Shown here one piece after another: positions 1 through 6,205 of a stretch of DNA of 6,794 bases. Location: the NCBI GenBank assembly GCA_017407765.1, contig JAFQVZ010000331.1, positions 1-6,794 on the forward strand. Reading direction: 5' to 3'. Origin of the DNA: Clostridia bacterium. GTDB lineage: Bacteria > Bacillota > Clostridia > Oscillospirales > Butyricicoccaceae. The position numbers were made by a program, and so were the translations under genes. The stretch's first letter is position 1. Each line of letters opens with the position of its first letter. The notes under the pieces are model-generated. The model did no database searches and was not told where the DNA came from. It worked only from the letters and a program-made list of their open reading frames with translations.

Positions 1-60
1 CCGTTTGCGGCGGTTTCAGTTGATTACTTCAATTATATGTTGCGGAGAGACCCGTTTTAG
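1..60 (+). CDS. Possible 3' end of a rightward gene entering from the left edge
   Basis: Frame 1 is open from the first base to a TAG at 58-60 and would encode a 19-residue C-terminus (begins PFAAVSVDYF, ends MLRRDPF). I do not recognise it. If real, the gene converges on the BrnQ gene, whose stop lies only 23 bases further on. No hairpin terminator is visible between the two. A frame this short can stay open by chance (frame 2 is open to a TGA at 68-70), so the call rests mainly on the protein-like composition and is weak. Confidence 0.25.
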   Translation, partial: PFAAVSVDYFNYMLRRDPF

Positions 61-83
61 CAGTTATTGAAGATACCCGGAAA

Positions 84-1622
84 TTACTCCTTAGTGACCA
101 GCACGCCGTAGCCGCCGTTCTTTTTCTTGTAAACTACCGAATACTTGTCGTTCTCTTCACTGTTGAAGAAGACATAGATTTCGCGCTTCAGCTGATTCAG
201 CTGCATAACAGCATCTTCAACTGTCATGACCTTAACTTCTGTCTCCTTAATATGTACCATGGCGAATCCGGTCTCTTCCACAGCTTCTACAGCAGACTGG
301 GCAAAAGCCTCCTGTCCGCTCTTCTTGGAACGCTTGCCCTTGCCTGCGGGAACGAATGCACCAATGATGGCGAATACGATTGCAGGTACCAGCCAGAAGA
401 AGCCATACTCTGCCAGAGGCAGTGTGTATACAAAGTCAAACTGAGATGCACCAAAGTCGGACAGAACACCCATCAGTGCCATGAAGAATGTGCCTGCTGC
501 GGTGAACTTATTTACATAGTGATTCTTGATCTGATCATCGAAGAAGGACAGAACGACCTGAGTCAGCAGAACGGGATAGATGATGTTCAGGATGGGCGAA
601 GCCAGGCTGATGATCATGCTGATACCGACGTTGGCAACAATCGCTGCGAATACGCAGGTGATGCCTACCAGTCTTGTGTAGGGGAACTTGCTGCCCAGCA
701 GTTCGGCAAAGAAGTCGGCAGAAGCCGAGATCAGGCCAATAGCTGTTGTAAGGCATGCAAAGAATACGATGAGCGACAGAAGAATGATACCTGCCTTGCC
801 CAGCAGTGTCTTTGTGATAAGAACTACGAGAGCTGTCTGGTTCATGCCAACGCCAAGACCGAGCATAGATGTTGTCGCGCCGAGATATGTAAGGCCGCCG
901 TATACGATGGAAAGACCTGCAATACATATGACCGAAGACATAGCGATGATCTTGAATCTGGACTTGGGTGTGTCATAGCCGTTACGTGTTGCATTACCGA
1001 CAAGCATCAGTGTTACAGCCAGCGAAACAAGAACGTCCATCGTCTGATAGCCTGCAAGGATACCTTCCTTTGCAACGCTGTCTACCAGCTGATCGGGGCT
1101 GATCTCACCGATGGGATTGATGATACCGATAACAACAAGTGCAACGAGAACGACCAGAAGCGCAGGTGTGAGATACTTACCGATGATATCAACAACTGCC
1201 GAAGGACGAATTGTCAGCAGATATACGATACCGAAGAAGATGATCGAGAATACCCAGGAGTTGAACTCAGGGAACAGAGGCATGATGCCCATTTCAAATG
1301 TTGTAGCACATGTTCTGGGAACGCAGAGCAGAGGACCAACTGTGAGGATAGCGACCGCCGAAAGGATCTTTGCAGGAACCTCGCCGATACGGTCGACAAC
1401 CGACCAAATACTGCCGTCCTTGCGGATCATTGCAAGTACTGTCAGAACAGCGAGGCCGCCGTCGGCAATAATAAAGGAGAGGAAGCCGATAAACCACTGC
1501 TTACCTGCAACCATGCCGAGATAAGGGGGGAAGATCAGGTTGCCAGCACCAAAGAACATGGCAAACAGAGCGAAGCCGATGACAAATACATCGGAAAGAG
1601 AAATCTTTTTCTCATTCTGCAT
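84..1622 (-). CDS. brnQ: Branched-chain amino acid:cation symporter (BrnQ/LIVCS family) with C-terminal HPF-like domain
   Basis: Predicted integral membrane carrier that imports leucine, isoleucine and valine with Na+ or H+ (family knowledge). Residues about 8-426 form a typical BrnQ core of roughly 12 hydrophobic helices. The family's N-terminal signature is visible as FFGAGNLIFPP at residues 23-33. The start at 1622 is chosen because GGAGG lies 10 bases upstream and MQNEKKISLSD opens directly into the first helix; an in-frame ATG at 1700 would add 26 hydrophilic, non-conserved residues. The protein has 512 residues, whereas the usual family length is about 430-460. The excess is a charged linker (about 427-454) and a compact domain (about 455-512) that resembles the C-terminal domain of long HPF and is described separately. 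The gene appears monocistronic: a terminator of the upstream gene lies before its leader. Substrate choice among branched-chain amino acids is inferred from the family only. Confidence 0.93.
   Translation of the reverse strand: MQNEKKISLSDVFVIGFALFAMFFGAGNLIFPPYLGMVAGKQWFIGFLSFIIADGGLAVLTVLAMIRKDGSIWSVVDRIGEVPAKILSAVAILTVGPLLCVPRTCATTFEMGIMPLFPEFNSWVFSIIFFGIVYLLTIRPSAVVDIIGKYLTPALLVVLVALVVIGIINPIGEISPDQLVDSVAKEGILAGYQTMDVLVSLAVTLMLVGNATRNGYDTPKSRFKIIAMSSVICIAGLSIVYGGLTYLGATTSMLGLGVGMNQTALVVLITKTLLGKAGIILLSLIVFFACLTTAIGLISASADFFAELLGSKFPYTRLVGITCVFAAIVANVGISMIISLASPILNIIYPVLLTQVVLSFFDDQIKNHYVNKFTAAGTFFMALMGVLSDFGASQFDFVYTLPLAEYGFFWLVPAIVFAIIGAFVPAGKGKRSKKSGQEAFAQSAVEAVEETGFAMVHIKETEVKVMTVEDAVMQLNQLKREIYVFFNSEENDKYSVVYKKKNGGYGVLVTKE
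87..260 (-). other. C-terminal domain of the BrnQ protein resembling the long-form HPF / S30AE C-terminal domain
   Basis: Residues about 455-512 of the BrnQ protein show the pattern of the C-terminal domain of long ribosome hibernation promoting factor (Pfam-type Ribosom_S30AE_C). Seen here: K464-x-M466, E469-x-A471, Q474, L478, then VFFN at 484-487, and VVYKKKNGGYGVLV at 496-509. The family pattern as I recall it is KPMxxEEAxxQMxxLGHxFFVFxN, then VVYRRxDGxYGLIEP, so order and spacing agree to within one residue. The LGH segment is replaced by LKR. The N-terminal ribosome-binding half of HPF is absent. In HPF this domain makes the dimer that joins two 70S ribosomes into 100S particles. With an even number of helices and a cytosolic N-terminus, the domain would lie in the cytosol. 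Confidence 0.75.
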
Positions 1623-1632
1623 AAATAATATG

Positions 1633-1637
1633 CCTCC
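1633..1637 (-). promoter_or_regulatory. Ribosome binding site deciding the brnQ start
   Basis: GGAGG on the minus strand lies 10 bases before the ATG at 1620-1622. The alternative in-frame ATG at 1700 has no comparable site, which supports the shorter protein. Confidence 0.8.
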
Positions 1638-1671
1638 AAAAATATTTTTCGGATCATGCGCCTCTTTTCCC

Positions 1672-1689
1672 CATTTTTCAGCGAAAATG
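1672..1689. promoter_or_regulatory. Operator-like inverted repeat in the brnQ leader
   Basis: CATTTTTC and GAAAATG flank a 3-base centre, giving a near-perfect AT-rich palindrome 50-67 bases upstream of the brnQ start. It is reminiscent of, but does not match, the CodY box AATTTTCWGAAAATT, because the centre is 3 bases rather than 1. CodY often controls branched-chain amino acid uptake in Bacillota, so the location fits. It could also be a weak hairpin or chance. I saw no convincing -35/-10 pair and no T-box motif in the leader (1623-1764). Confidence 0.25.
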
Positions 1690-1764
1690 CGGCTACACAT
1701 TCCGTTTTAACCTTAACACAAATTAACATTATTTGCAATCGTTAGATGAACAAAATATTACATA

Positions 1765-1794
1765 AAAAGACCGGGCTGACACGCCCGGTCTTTT
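1765..1794 (-). terminator. Rho-independent terminator of the lspA-yitT cluster
   Basis: A perfect 12-bp stem (1765-1776 with 1783-1794, AAAAGACCGGGC pairing with GCCCGGTCTTTT) encloses a 6-base loop. On the minus strand it ends in a run of five T. It lies 51 bases past the stop of the YitT-family gene and upstream of the brnQ leader, so it separates the two transcription units. The plus-strand reading also has TTTT after the stem, but there is no plus-strand gene upstream to end. Confidence 0.9.
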
Positions 1795-1845
1795 CTCATT
1801 TTGCATATTACAATAATTCTTTTCTATAAAAAACGTGCTAATTAT

Positions 1846-2715
1846 TTAATCGTTTGCACGCAGCTGCTTGAATCCGCGTCCCAGAACCTCATTTACATCC
1901 GACAGCATTATAAAAGCTGTGTCATCTATCTCGAGAACAAGCTTTTTAACTGCATTAGCCTCGTGAGGACGAATTACGCACATGAGCACCAGTCGCTCTT
2001 CACCGGTATACATACCCTGGCCTTCAAGGGCTGTTACACCATGACCGATGCGTTCCATCAGAGCATCGGCCACTTCCCGAGGCCTTTTTGTGACAATAAG
2101 TGTCTTTTTCTGATGATCGCTTCCATAAACGACCATATCGGTCATATTGCTTACAGCATACTGCATTATGATTCCGTACATAAGCAGTTCGAGGCTGCCA
2201 AGGCCAAATGCACTGAGCAGAAGGACTCCTACATTGACTGTCATGCTGGTGGTTCCCATCTGAACCGAAAAATGCTTATACATAAACTTGCCGATAACGT
2301 CGACTCCGCCCGATGTGCCGCCGGTGCGGATGATAAGGCCATATCCCACACCTTTAAGTATGCCGCCAAAGATAGCAGCCAGCAGAATATCACCCTCAAA
2401 CACAGGCAAAAAGCCTGCCATATCGGTAAGAATAGAGCTGAAGACTATCATGAACATGGTCTTGCAGAAAAAGTCTCGTCCCAATCCCTTAAAGCCTGCA
2501 AGAAGCAGAGGAATATTAAGCGCCATTGTGACAACGCCTATAGGCAGGTTCCACAGATAATTGGTCAGCAGAGCAATACCGGAAACACCGCCCGAAGGGA
2601 TCTGCATGGGGGCCGCAAATGACTTGACCGAAATAACATAGAGTATCGAGCCTACCACAATAAGGCCATACTCTCCAAGAAGTGTCAGCAGACGCCTGTT
2701 TTTATTCTTTTCCAT
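1846..2715 (-). CDS. YitT-family membrane protein (DUF161 plus DUF2179)
   Basis: A 289-residue membrane protein of unknown biochemical role. Residues about 14-195 hold five to six hydrophobic segments with the family's glycine-rich loops: PSGGVSG at 40-46 and RTGGTSGG at 130-137. Residues about 205-282 form the soluble DUF2179 domain, seen as HGVTALEGQGMYTG (225-238) and IDDTAFIMLSDVNEVLGRGF (263-282); this ligand-binding-like fold is predicted to be cytosolic. Length and architecture are normal for the family. The start has GGAGG 7 bases upstream (2723-2727). The gene begins 20 bases after the HAD hydrolase stop, making it the last gene of the lspA cluster, and the hairpin at 1765-1794 ends the transcript. 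A transport function is sometimes suggested for this family but is unproven, so no symbol is given. Confidence 0.93.
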   Translation of the reverse strand: MEKNKNRRLLTLLGEYGLIVVGSILYVISVKSFAAPMQIPSGGVSGIALLTNYLWNLPIGVVTMALNIPLLLAGFKGLGRDFFCKTMFMIVFSSILTDMAGFLPVFEGDILLAAIFGGILKGVGYGLIIRTGGTSGGVDVIGKFMYKHFSVQMGTTSMTVNVGVLLLSAFGLGSLELLMYGIIMQYAVSNMTDMVVYGSDHQKKTLIVTKRPREVADALMERIGHGVTALEGQGMYTGEERLVLMCVIRPHEANAVKKLVLEIDDTAFIMLSDVNEVLGRGFKQLRAND

Positions 2716-2735
2716 CTCTTATCCTCCACTAAAAA

Positions 2736-3548
2736 TCAATATTTTCTGTCAAGCTGCTCGATCAGCGCCGCGATGGCTCCGCTGTTGTTATCCGGAAGAA
2801 GATTCTTAACCTTTTCAAGAACAACAGGACGGGCATTGGCCGGCGCATAGGAGTTATCCCCTGCCGCAGCCAGCAGCTCGATATCGTTGGTGCCATCACC
2901 AACAGTATAGAAGTTTTCGGGAGATACCCTCAGCCTGTCGCGAAGCCAAAGCGCGCTGTCGCCCTTTGAAAAGCCTTCTGCTGTGATCTCGTAAATATGT
3001 GGCAGGGAGAACTGCGCAAAAACATCGTTTCCAAAGCGTCTTGTAACAAACTCCATGGCATCCAGCAGGACCTCATGATCTTCCAGCAGATTGATCTTCA
3101 TCCATCCGCCCTCTACTTCCGAAAGCTCACGTCTTTTAAGCTCCAGCCCAACATTTTTATGGTGGCGTTCGGTGTACATATTGTGATTCACAACATACTG
3201 AACACCGGGGAAACATATCTCAACGCCAACCATAGGAAAACGCCTTATAAGCTCTTCCACAATTGCGGCATATCCGCTGCCCATCTGAGCCACACGCAGA
3301 GTTTCACCGCTTCTCAGGTCGCTTATCCATGCTCCGTTATCGACAATGGAAGGTGCACTGGTCCTGAGTTCGGGCAGAAAACCCTCTACCGACTTTCTTG
3401 CGCGGCCTGTCGCTACCGAAAAGAATCCGCCGTTATCTATAAAGTGATCAATGGCCTCGCCATCGACCTGCGACACCTTAGCTTCAGAGTTGAGCAGTGT
3501 TCCATCCATATCGGTAAGGATAAATACCCCTTCGAACTTTTTACTCAC
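2736..3548 (-). CDS. Cof-type HAD-IIB family phosphatase
   Basis: A 270-residue cytosolic hydrolase of the haloacid dehalogenase superfamily, probably dephosphorylating small phosphorylated metabolites such as sugar phosphates or cofactors; the true substrate cannot be read from the sequence. Motif I is DMDGT at 13-17 with nucleophile D13 and acid/base D15. Motif II is T47 in ATGR. The motif III lysine is K195 in FSKGDSAL. Motif IV is GDGTND at 217-222. The C2-type cap lies between about 80 and 185. All catalytic residues are present and the length is typical. The start is GTG (3546-3548), supported by GGAGG 8 bases upstream. It overlaps the RluD-type stop by 4 bases (GTGA), so translation is probably coupled. 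It is the third gene of the cluster, 20 bases ahead of the YitT-family gene. Confidence 0.93.
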   Translation of the reverse strand: MSKKFEGVFILTDMDGTLLNSEAKVSQVDGEAIDHFIDNGGFFSVATGRARKSVEGFLPELRTSAPSIVDNGAWISDLRSGETLRVAQMGSGYAAIVEELIRRFPMVGVEICFPGVQYVVNHNMYTERHHKNVGLELKRRELSEVEGGWMKINLLEDHEVLLDAMEFVTRRFGNDVFAQFSLPHIYEITAEGFSKGDSALWLRDRLRVSPENFYTVGDGTNDIELLAAAGDNSYAPANARPVVLEKVKNLLPDNNSGAIAALIEQLDRKY

Positions 3549-4468
3549 TCGGATATCCTCCTAAGTTTTTCTTCAAAGTCTGTGAAATATCTGGGCAAAG
3601 GGCACTCGAAGCTCATTTTCTCACCCGTATCGGGATGAATAAACATGATCTTTCCGGCATGAAGGCACTGCCCTTCCAGCCCTGTTTTTTCTTTGCCCCT
3701 GCCATAAATCTCGTCACCTGCCAGCGGATGACCGATGTGAGCCATGTGCACCCTGATCTGATGTGTCCTTCCGGTCTCAAGGCTGCATCTGACATGGCTG
3801 TAGCCGATATATCTGGCAACGGTTTCATAATGTGTGACGGCGTTTCGTCCGTCGGCAACAACGGCCATCTTTTTGCGGTCGCGCAGGCTGCGCCCAATGG
3901 GTGCATCCACCGTTCCGCTGTCATCGCCCATTCTTCCAAGAACGATAGCATCGTAGATGCGCGAAAGACTCTTATCCTTCAGCTGAGCCGAAAGGCTGGC
4001 ATGAGCCTTGTCGTTCTTTGCGATCATCAGCAGGCCGCTTGTATCTTTATCGATTCGGTGAACGATCCCGGGACGAAGCTCGCCCCCAATACCCGAAAGG
4101 CTGTCGCCGCAATGAAACATCACGGCGTTTACGATGGTTCCGTCGGGATGCCCCGGCGCCGGATGCACCACCATGCCCTTGGGTTTGTTGATAACAAGAA
4201 CGCTGTCGTCCTCATATATAATATCAAGCGGGATATCCTGAGGCACCAGTTCGGTGACGGCAGGTTCGGGAACCTCGACCTCTATCCTGTCGCCTTCCTT
4301 TAGTTTCTGATTCTTTTTGGCCTCTTTGCCGTTCACACGGATATTCCCCGACTGACACAGACCCTGAACGCGGTTGCGTGATATCTCCTCCATGCTGTCG
4401 GCAAGAAATGCATCAAGCCTTGTGCCGGCCTCCTGGGCAGTGACCAAAAAAACTTCTATCTCGTTCAT
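3545..4468 (-). CDS. RluA/RluD-family 23S rRNA pseudouridine synthase
   Basis: A 307-residue enzyme converting uridine to pseudouridine in RNA. By similarity it is closest to RluD, which acts on the helix 69 loop of 23S rRNA during large-subunit assembly; the exact target is inferred. An S4 RNA-binding domain occupies about 15-70 (RLDAFLADSMEEISRNRVQ, then VNGKEAKKNQKLKEGD). The catalytic domain follows, with PKGMVVHPAPGH at 96-107 and the active-site motif HRIDKDTSGLL at 137-147, in which D140 is the catalytic aspartate. Near the C-terminus is GRTHQIRVHMAHIGHPLAGD at 233-252. I placed the start at 4468 because GGAGG lies 7 bases upstream; an ATG one codon earlier (4471) leaves only 4 bases. 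Either start overlaps the lspA stop (1 or 4 bases). The order lspA then rluD-like gene is common in Bacillota. RluD is often named YlyB in Bacillus, so the symbol is left open. Confidence 0.94.
   Translation of the reverse strand: MNEIEVFLVTAQEAGTRLDAFLADSMEEISRNRVQGLCQSGNIRVNGKEAKKNQKLKEGDRIEVEVPEPAVTELVPQDIPLDIIYEDDSVLVINKPKGMVVHPAPGHPDGTIVNAVMFHCGDSLSGIGGELRPGIVHRIDKDTSGLLMIAKNDKAHASLSAQLKDKSLSRIYDAIVLGRMGDDSGTVDAPIGRSLRDRKKMAVVADGRNAVTHYETVARYIGYSHVRCSLETGRTHQIRVHMAHIGHPLAGDEIYGRGKEKTGLEGQCLHAGKIMFIHPDTGEKMSFECPLPRYFTDFEEKLRRISE
3557..3561 (-). promoter_or_regulatory. Ribosome binding site for the GTG start of the HAD hydrolase
   Basis: GGAGG on the minus strand lies inside the last codons of the RluD-type gene, 8 bases before the GTG at 3546-3548. 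No nearby ATG competes, so the GTG start is well supported. Confidence 0.75.
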
Positions 4469-4962
4469 CATGCATCCTCCCCGGCAGCTTTTTCTGCCGC
4501 AGCCTTCTTTTCTCTGCGCTCATTAAGATAATCGAGCCAGATTATAAGAACGAACAGCGCACCGCCGACAGTGATGCATATATCGGCAAAGTTGAATACC
4601 GGGAAATCGATAAGCTCGAAATTGAACATATCGATGACATATCCAAGGCGAAGTCTGTCGATAAAATTGCCTATCGCACCGCCGGCCACAAAAGTGCCGG
4701 CCCAGTTGGCCAGCTTTCCGCTGACAATGCCTGTCTTATATATATAATAGAAGAGAAAAAAGGCTGCAAAAGTGATGATTATAAAAAAGGTCTGCTTGCC
4801 TTCCAGCATCGAAAATGCCGCACCTGAGTTCTCGACATAAGTCAGATGGAAAAAGCCTTTTATTATATTAATGTTGCCTATTGGAGCAAGCTCGGTCACC
4901 GCCCAGTATTTAATGAGCTGGTCGACGATTATCATAAATGCTGCACTGATAAAATAAATCAA
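4468..4962 (-). CDS. lspA: Lipoprotein signal peptidase (signal peptidase II)
   Basis: A 164-residue inner-membrane aspartyl protease that cleaves the signal peptide of prolipoproteins after lipidation of the +1 cysteine. Four hydrophobic segments are visible. Conserved parts in order are DQLIKYW at 14-20, VENSGAAFSML at 43-53, GGAIGNFIDRL at 94-104, and the catalytic region VIDMF (D111) and FNFAD (D127). The pair D111/D127 matches the known catalytic dyad. A charged tail of about 18 residues, rich in Lys, Glu and Ala, ends the protein. I chose the TTG at 4960-4962 because GGAGG sits 7 bases upstream. The open frame runs to another TTG at 4983, but that start would put the Shine-Dalgarno inside the coding region and has no site of its own. 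It is the first gene of the cluster lspA, rluD-like, HAD phosphatase, yitT-like. Confidence 0.95.
   Translation of the reverse strand: MIYFISAAFMIIVDQLIKYWAVTELAPIGNINIIKGFFHLTYVENSGAAFSMLEGKQTFFIIITFAAFFLFYYIYKTGIVSGKLANWAGTFVAGGAIGNFIDRLRLGYVIDMFNFELIDFPVFNFADICITVGGALFVLIIWLDYLNERREKKAAAEKAAGEDA
4476..4480 (-). promoter_or_regulatory. Ribosome binding site for the RluD-type gene
   Basis: GGAGG on the minus strand lies within the last codons of lspA. It is 7 bases from the ATG at 4466-4468 and 4 bases from the ATG at 4469-4471, favouring the former. Confidence 0.65.
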
Positions 4963-4969
4963 GAGATTA

Positions 4970-4974
4970 CCTCC
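4970..4974 (-). promoter_or_regulatory. Ribosome binding site deciding the lspA TTG start
   Basis: GGAGG followed by TAATCTC and then TTG gives a 7-base spacer, like those of the other genes here. It rules out the longer frame starting at 4983. Confidence 0.75.
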
Positions 4975-5006
4975 GAAAAACAAAGCTATGTATTCAAACG
5001 TCTTTT

Positions 5007-5015
5007 ATTTTAGCA
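5007..5015 (-). promoter_or_regulatory. Possible extended -10 promoter of the lspA cluster
   Basis: The minus strand reads TGCTAAAAT: a TGn element followed by a hexamer matching TATAAT in five of six positions. It lies about 45 bases before the lspA start and just downstream of the preceding terminator, where a promoter is expected. No good -35 is found at 16-18 bases, which extended -10 promoters can tolerate. The region is AT-rich, so a chance match is possible. Confidence 0.35.
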
Positions 5016-5052
5016 TTTTTACCGACAAATGTATAGGTGTTTTAGCCGAAAT

Positions 5053-5089
5053 AAAAAATCGGCGGCTCCGAAAAACCAGAGCCGCCGAT
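5053..5089 (-). terminator. Rho-independent terminator of the DUF4349 lipoprotein gene
   Basis: An 11-bp GC-rich stem (5079-5089 with 5058-5068, ATCGGCGGCTC pairing with GAGCCGCCGAT) and a 10-base loop are followed on the minus strand by six T, the first of which is at the stem base. It begins 8 bases after the stop of the lipoprotein gene. It should largely separate that transcript from lspA. Confidence 0.9.
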
Positions 5090-5097
5090 CTTATATT

Positions 5098-6063
5098 TTA
5101 TTTCTTATCCGTATCCTTGGGGCCGCCAAAATACTTGTCTTCGCGCTTTTTTCTAAAGAACTTGTATGTATAATTTCCTGCAAACACCAGTCCGCCGATG
5201 ATCGCACCCCAGAAAATTATGAGCAGGCTGTCGCCCAGCAGCCATACGATCATGTCCTCGCCGGTAGCCTTAATGTCGGAAATGCTTCTGCTGAAGCGTG
5301 CCGAAATACGTTCGCCCAGTGTAAGAGGCGCCGCCTGAAGCTTTTCGGGCTCAAAGACCTCGTCGATATAAAGGTCTACCCTGCTGTATGCGATCTCGCT
5401 GTCGAGTCGTCTCAATGTGCCGTCAATGCTCTCGATCTCATATCTTACCTCAGCAAGCTTCTGTTCGATGGTGATCATGTCGCTGATATTATCGGCTCCT
5501 GCCAGCAGCTCCAGCAGACGCTCTTCCTGGACACGCAGAGTCTTGATCCTGGCCTCGGAATCATAGTAATACTCGGTAACATCTTCAAGGCCCTGGCTGC
5601 TGTCAACTACGGTTGCGACCGAAGCAAGGCTTTCTACAAAGTTCTGTGCCTTGCCTGCAGGAATACGAAGGGTATATCGTGCCGAACGGGGATATACGCG
5701 GCCATAGTCGATGGCTCCGCTGCCGCTCTGACTGCTCGACTCTATGTATCCTCCCGAGCTTACAACAGCTTTTTCGATGCTGTCGATGGTTTTGTCAAAC
5801 TCAAGTGTCTGAAGGGTAGCATTATAATTGAATATGAGCTTGCGGTTGGTCTGAACCGATTCGTTCTGTCCAAGTTCGATGGAACCTGTGTTTTCGATGG
5901 CATCCTCTGCCGGCTTTTCATACTCCATCGAGCTGTCATAGCTCTCGTTCTTACTGTCCTCTGCGTATCCCATACTGTCGGCACCTCCGCAGGCCGACAG
6001 CATCAGCAGCATTGAAAATGCCAGAAAAACGCTTGTCCACTTTGATAATTTGATTCTTTTCAT
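5098..6063 (-). CDS. DUF4349 lipoprotein with C-terminal membrane helix
   Basis: A 321-residue exported protein of unknown function. The N-terminus is a lipoprotein signal peptide: positively charged MKRIKLSK, a hydrophobic stretch at about 11-21 and the lipobox LSAC at 22-25, with C25 as the predicted lipidated residue. Residues 26-72 are a polar, Ser/Glu-rich linker. DUF4349 spans about 73-300: a beta-rich part to about 155 (YTLRIPAGKAQNFVESL at 130-146) and a helical, probably coiled-coil part at about 170-230 (ARIKTLRVQEERLLELL, then IEQKLAEVRYEIESIDGTL). A hydrophobic helix at about 271-298 and a basic tail (KFFRKKRED) follow, so the protein should be anchored at both ends with the domain outside. 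The start has GGAGG 6 bases upstream (6070-6074). The gene is monocistronic, with a terminator right behind it, and diverges from the AEC carrier gene. LspA, encoded next door, is the enzyme that would process it. Confidence 0.9.
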   Translation of the reverse strand: MKRIKLSKWTSVFLAFSMLLMLSACGGADSMGYAEDSKNESYDSSMEYEKPAEDAIENTGSIELGQNESVQTNRKLIFNYNATLQTLEFDKTIDSIEKAVVSSGGYIESSSQSGSGAIDYGRVYPRSARYTLRIPAGKAQNFVESLASVATVVDSSQGLEDVTEYYYDSEARIKTLRVQEERLLELLAGADNISDMITIEQKLAEVRYEIESIDGTLRRLDSEIAYSRVDLYIDEVFEPEKLQAAPLTLGERISARFSRSISDIKATGEDMIVWLLGDSLLIIFWGAIIGGLVFAGNYTYKFFRKKREDKYFGGPKDTDKK

Positions 6064-6139
6064 AATAGGCCTCCTAATTTATTACAGAATTATTAAGTCC
6101 TTTATCTATTAGACAGCAGTTTTTTCTTTTTGTTCCACC

Positions 6140-6168
6140 TTTTCATAATTATTTTTTTGTTGTATACT
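6140..6168 (+). promoter_or_regulatory. Probable promoter of the AEC carrier gene
   Basis: TTTTCA at 6140-6145 (four of six to TTGACA) and TATACT at 6163-6168 (five of six to TATAAT) are separated by 17 bases. Transcription would start near 6175, about 30 bases before the ATG. The divergent region 6064-6205 is very AT-rich with several T runs on the plus strand. I could not identify a convincing promoter for the leftward lipoprotein gene in it. Confidence 0.45.
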
Positions 6169-6205
6169 TGTTTTAAATGAAAAAATAAAAAGAGGTGTTT
6201 TATCA

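Noticed and set aside
252..1628. Long plus-strand open frame of 458 codons opposite brnQ
   Set aside because: It lies entirely antisense to the BrnQ gene. Its product is rich in Cys, Asp and Asn with no family resemblance, typical of the mirror frame of a hydrophobic membrane protein gene.
1623..1700. Longer BrnQ start at 1700
   Set aside because: The added 26 residues are not BrnQ-like, and a good GGAGG with proper spacing precedes the ATG at 1622.
1623..1764. T-box or other riboswitch in the brnQ leader
   Set aside because: No T-box core motif and no antiterminator/terminator pair was found on the minus strand; the one strong hairpin (1765-1794) lies upstream and belongs to the preceding transcript.
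1801..2622. Plus-strand open frame of 273 codons opposite the YitT-family gene
   Set aside because: It is antisense to a gene with clear DUF161 and DUF2179 motifs and has no supporting signals.
2997..4303. Plus-strand open frames opposite the HAD phosphatase and RluD-type genes (2997-3638 and 3635-4303)
   Set aside because: The opposite strand has intact catalytic motifs of two known enzyme families; these frames are shadows without their own start signals.
5029..6015. Plus-strand open frame of 328 codons opposite the DUF4349 lipoprotein gene
   Set aside because: Antisense shadow. It starts inside a terminator region, has no ribosome binding site and shows no recognisable domain, while the minus-strand frame has a signal peptide, lipobox and known domain.
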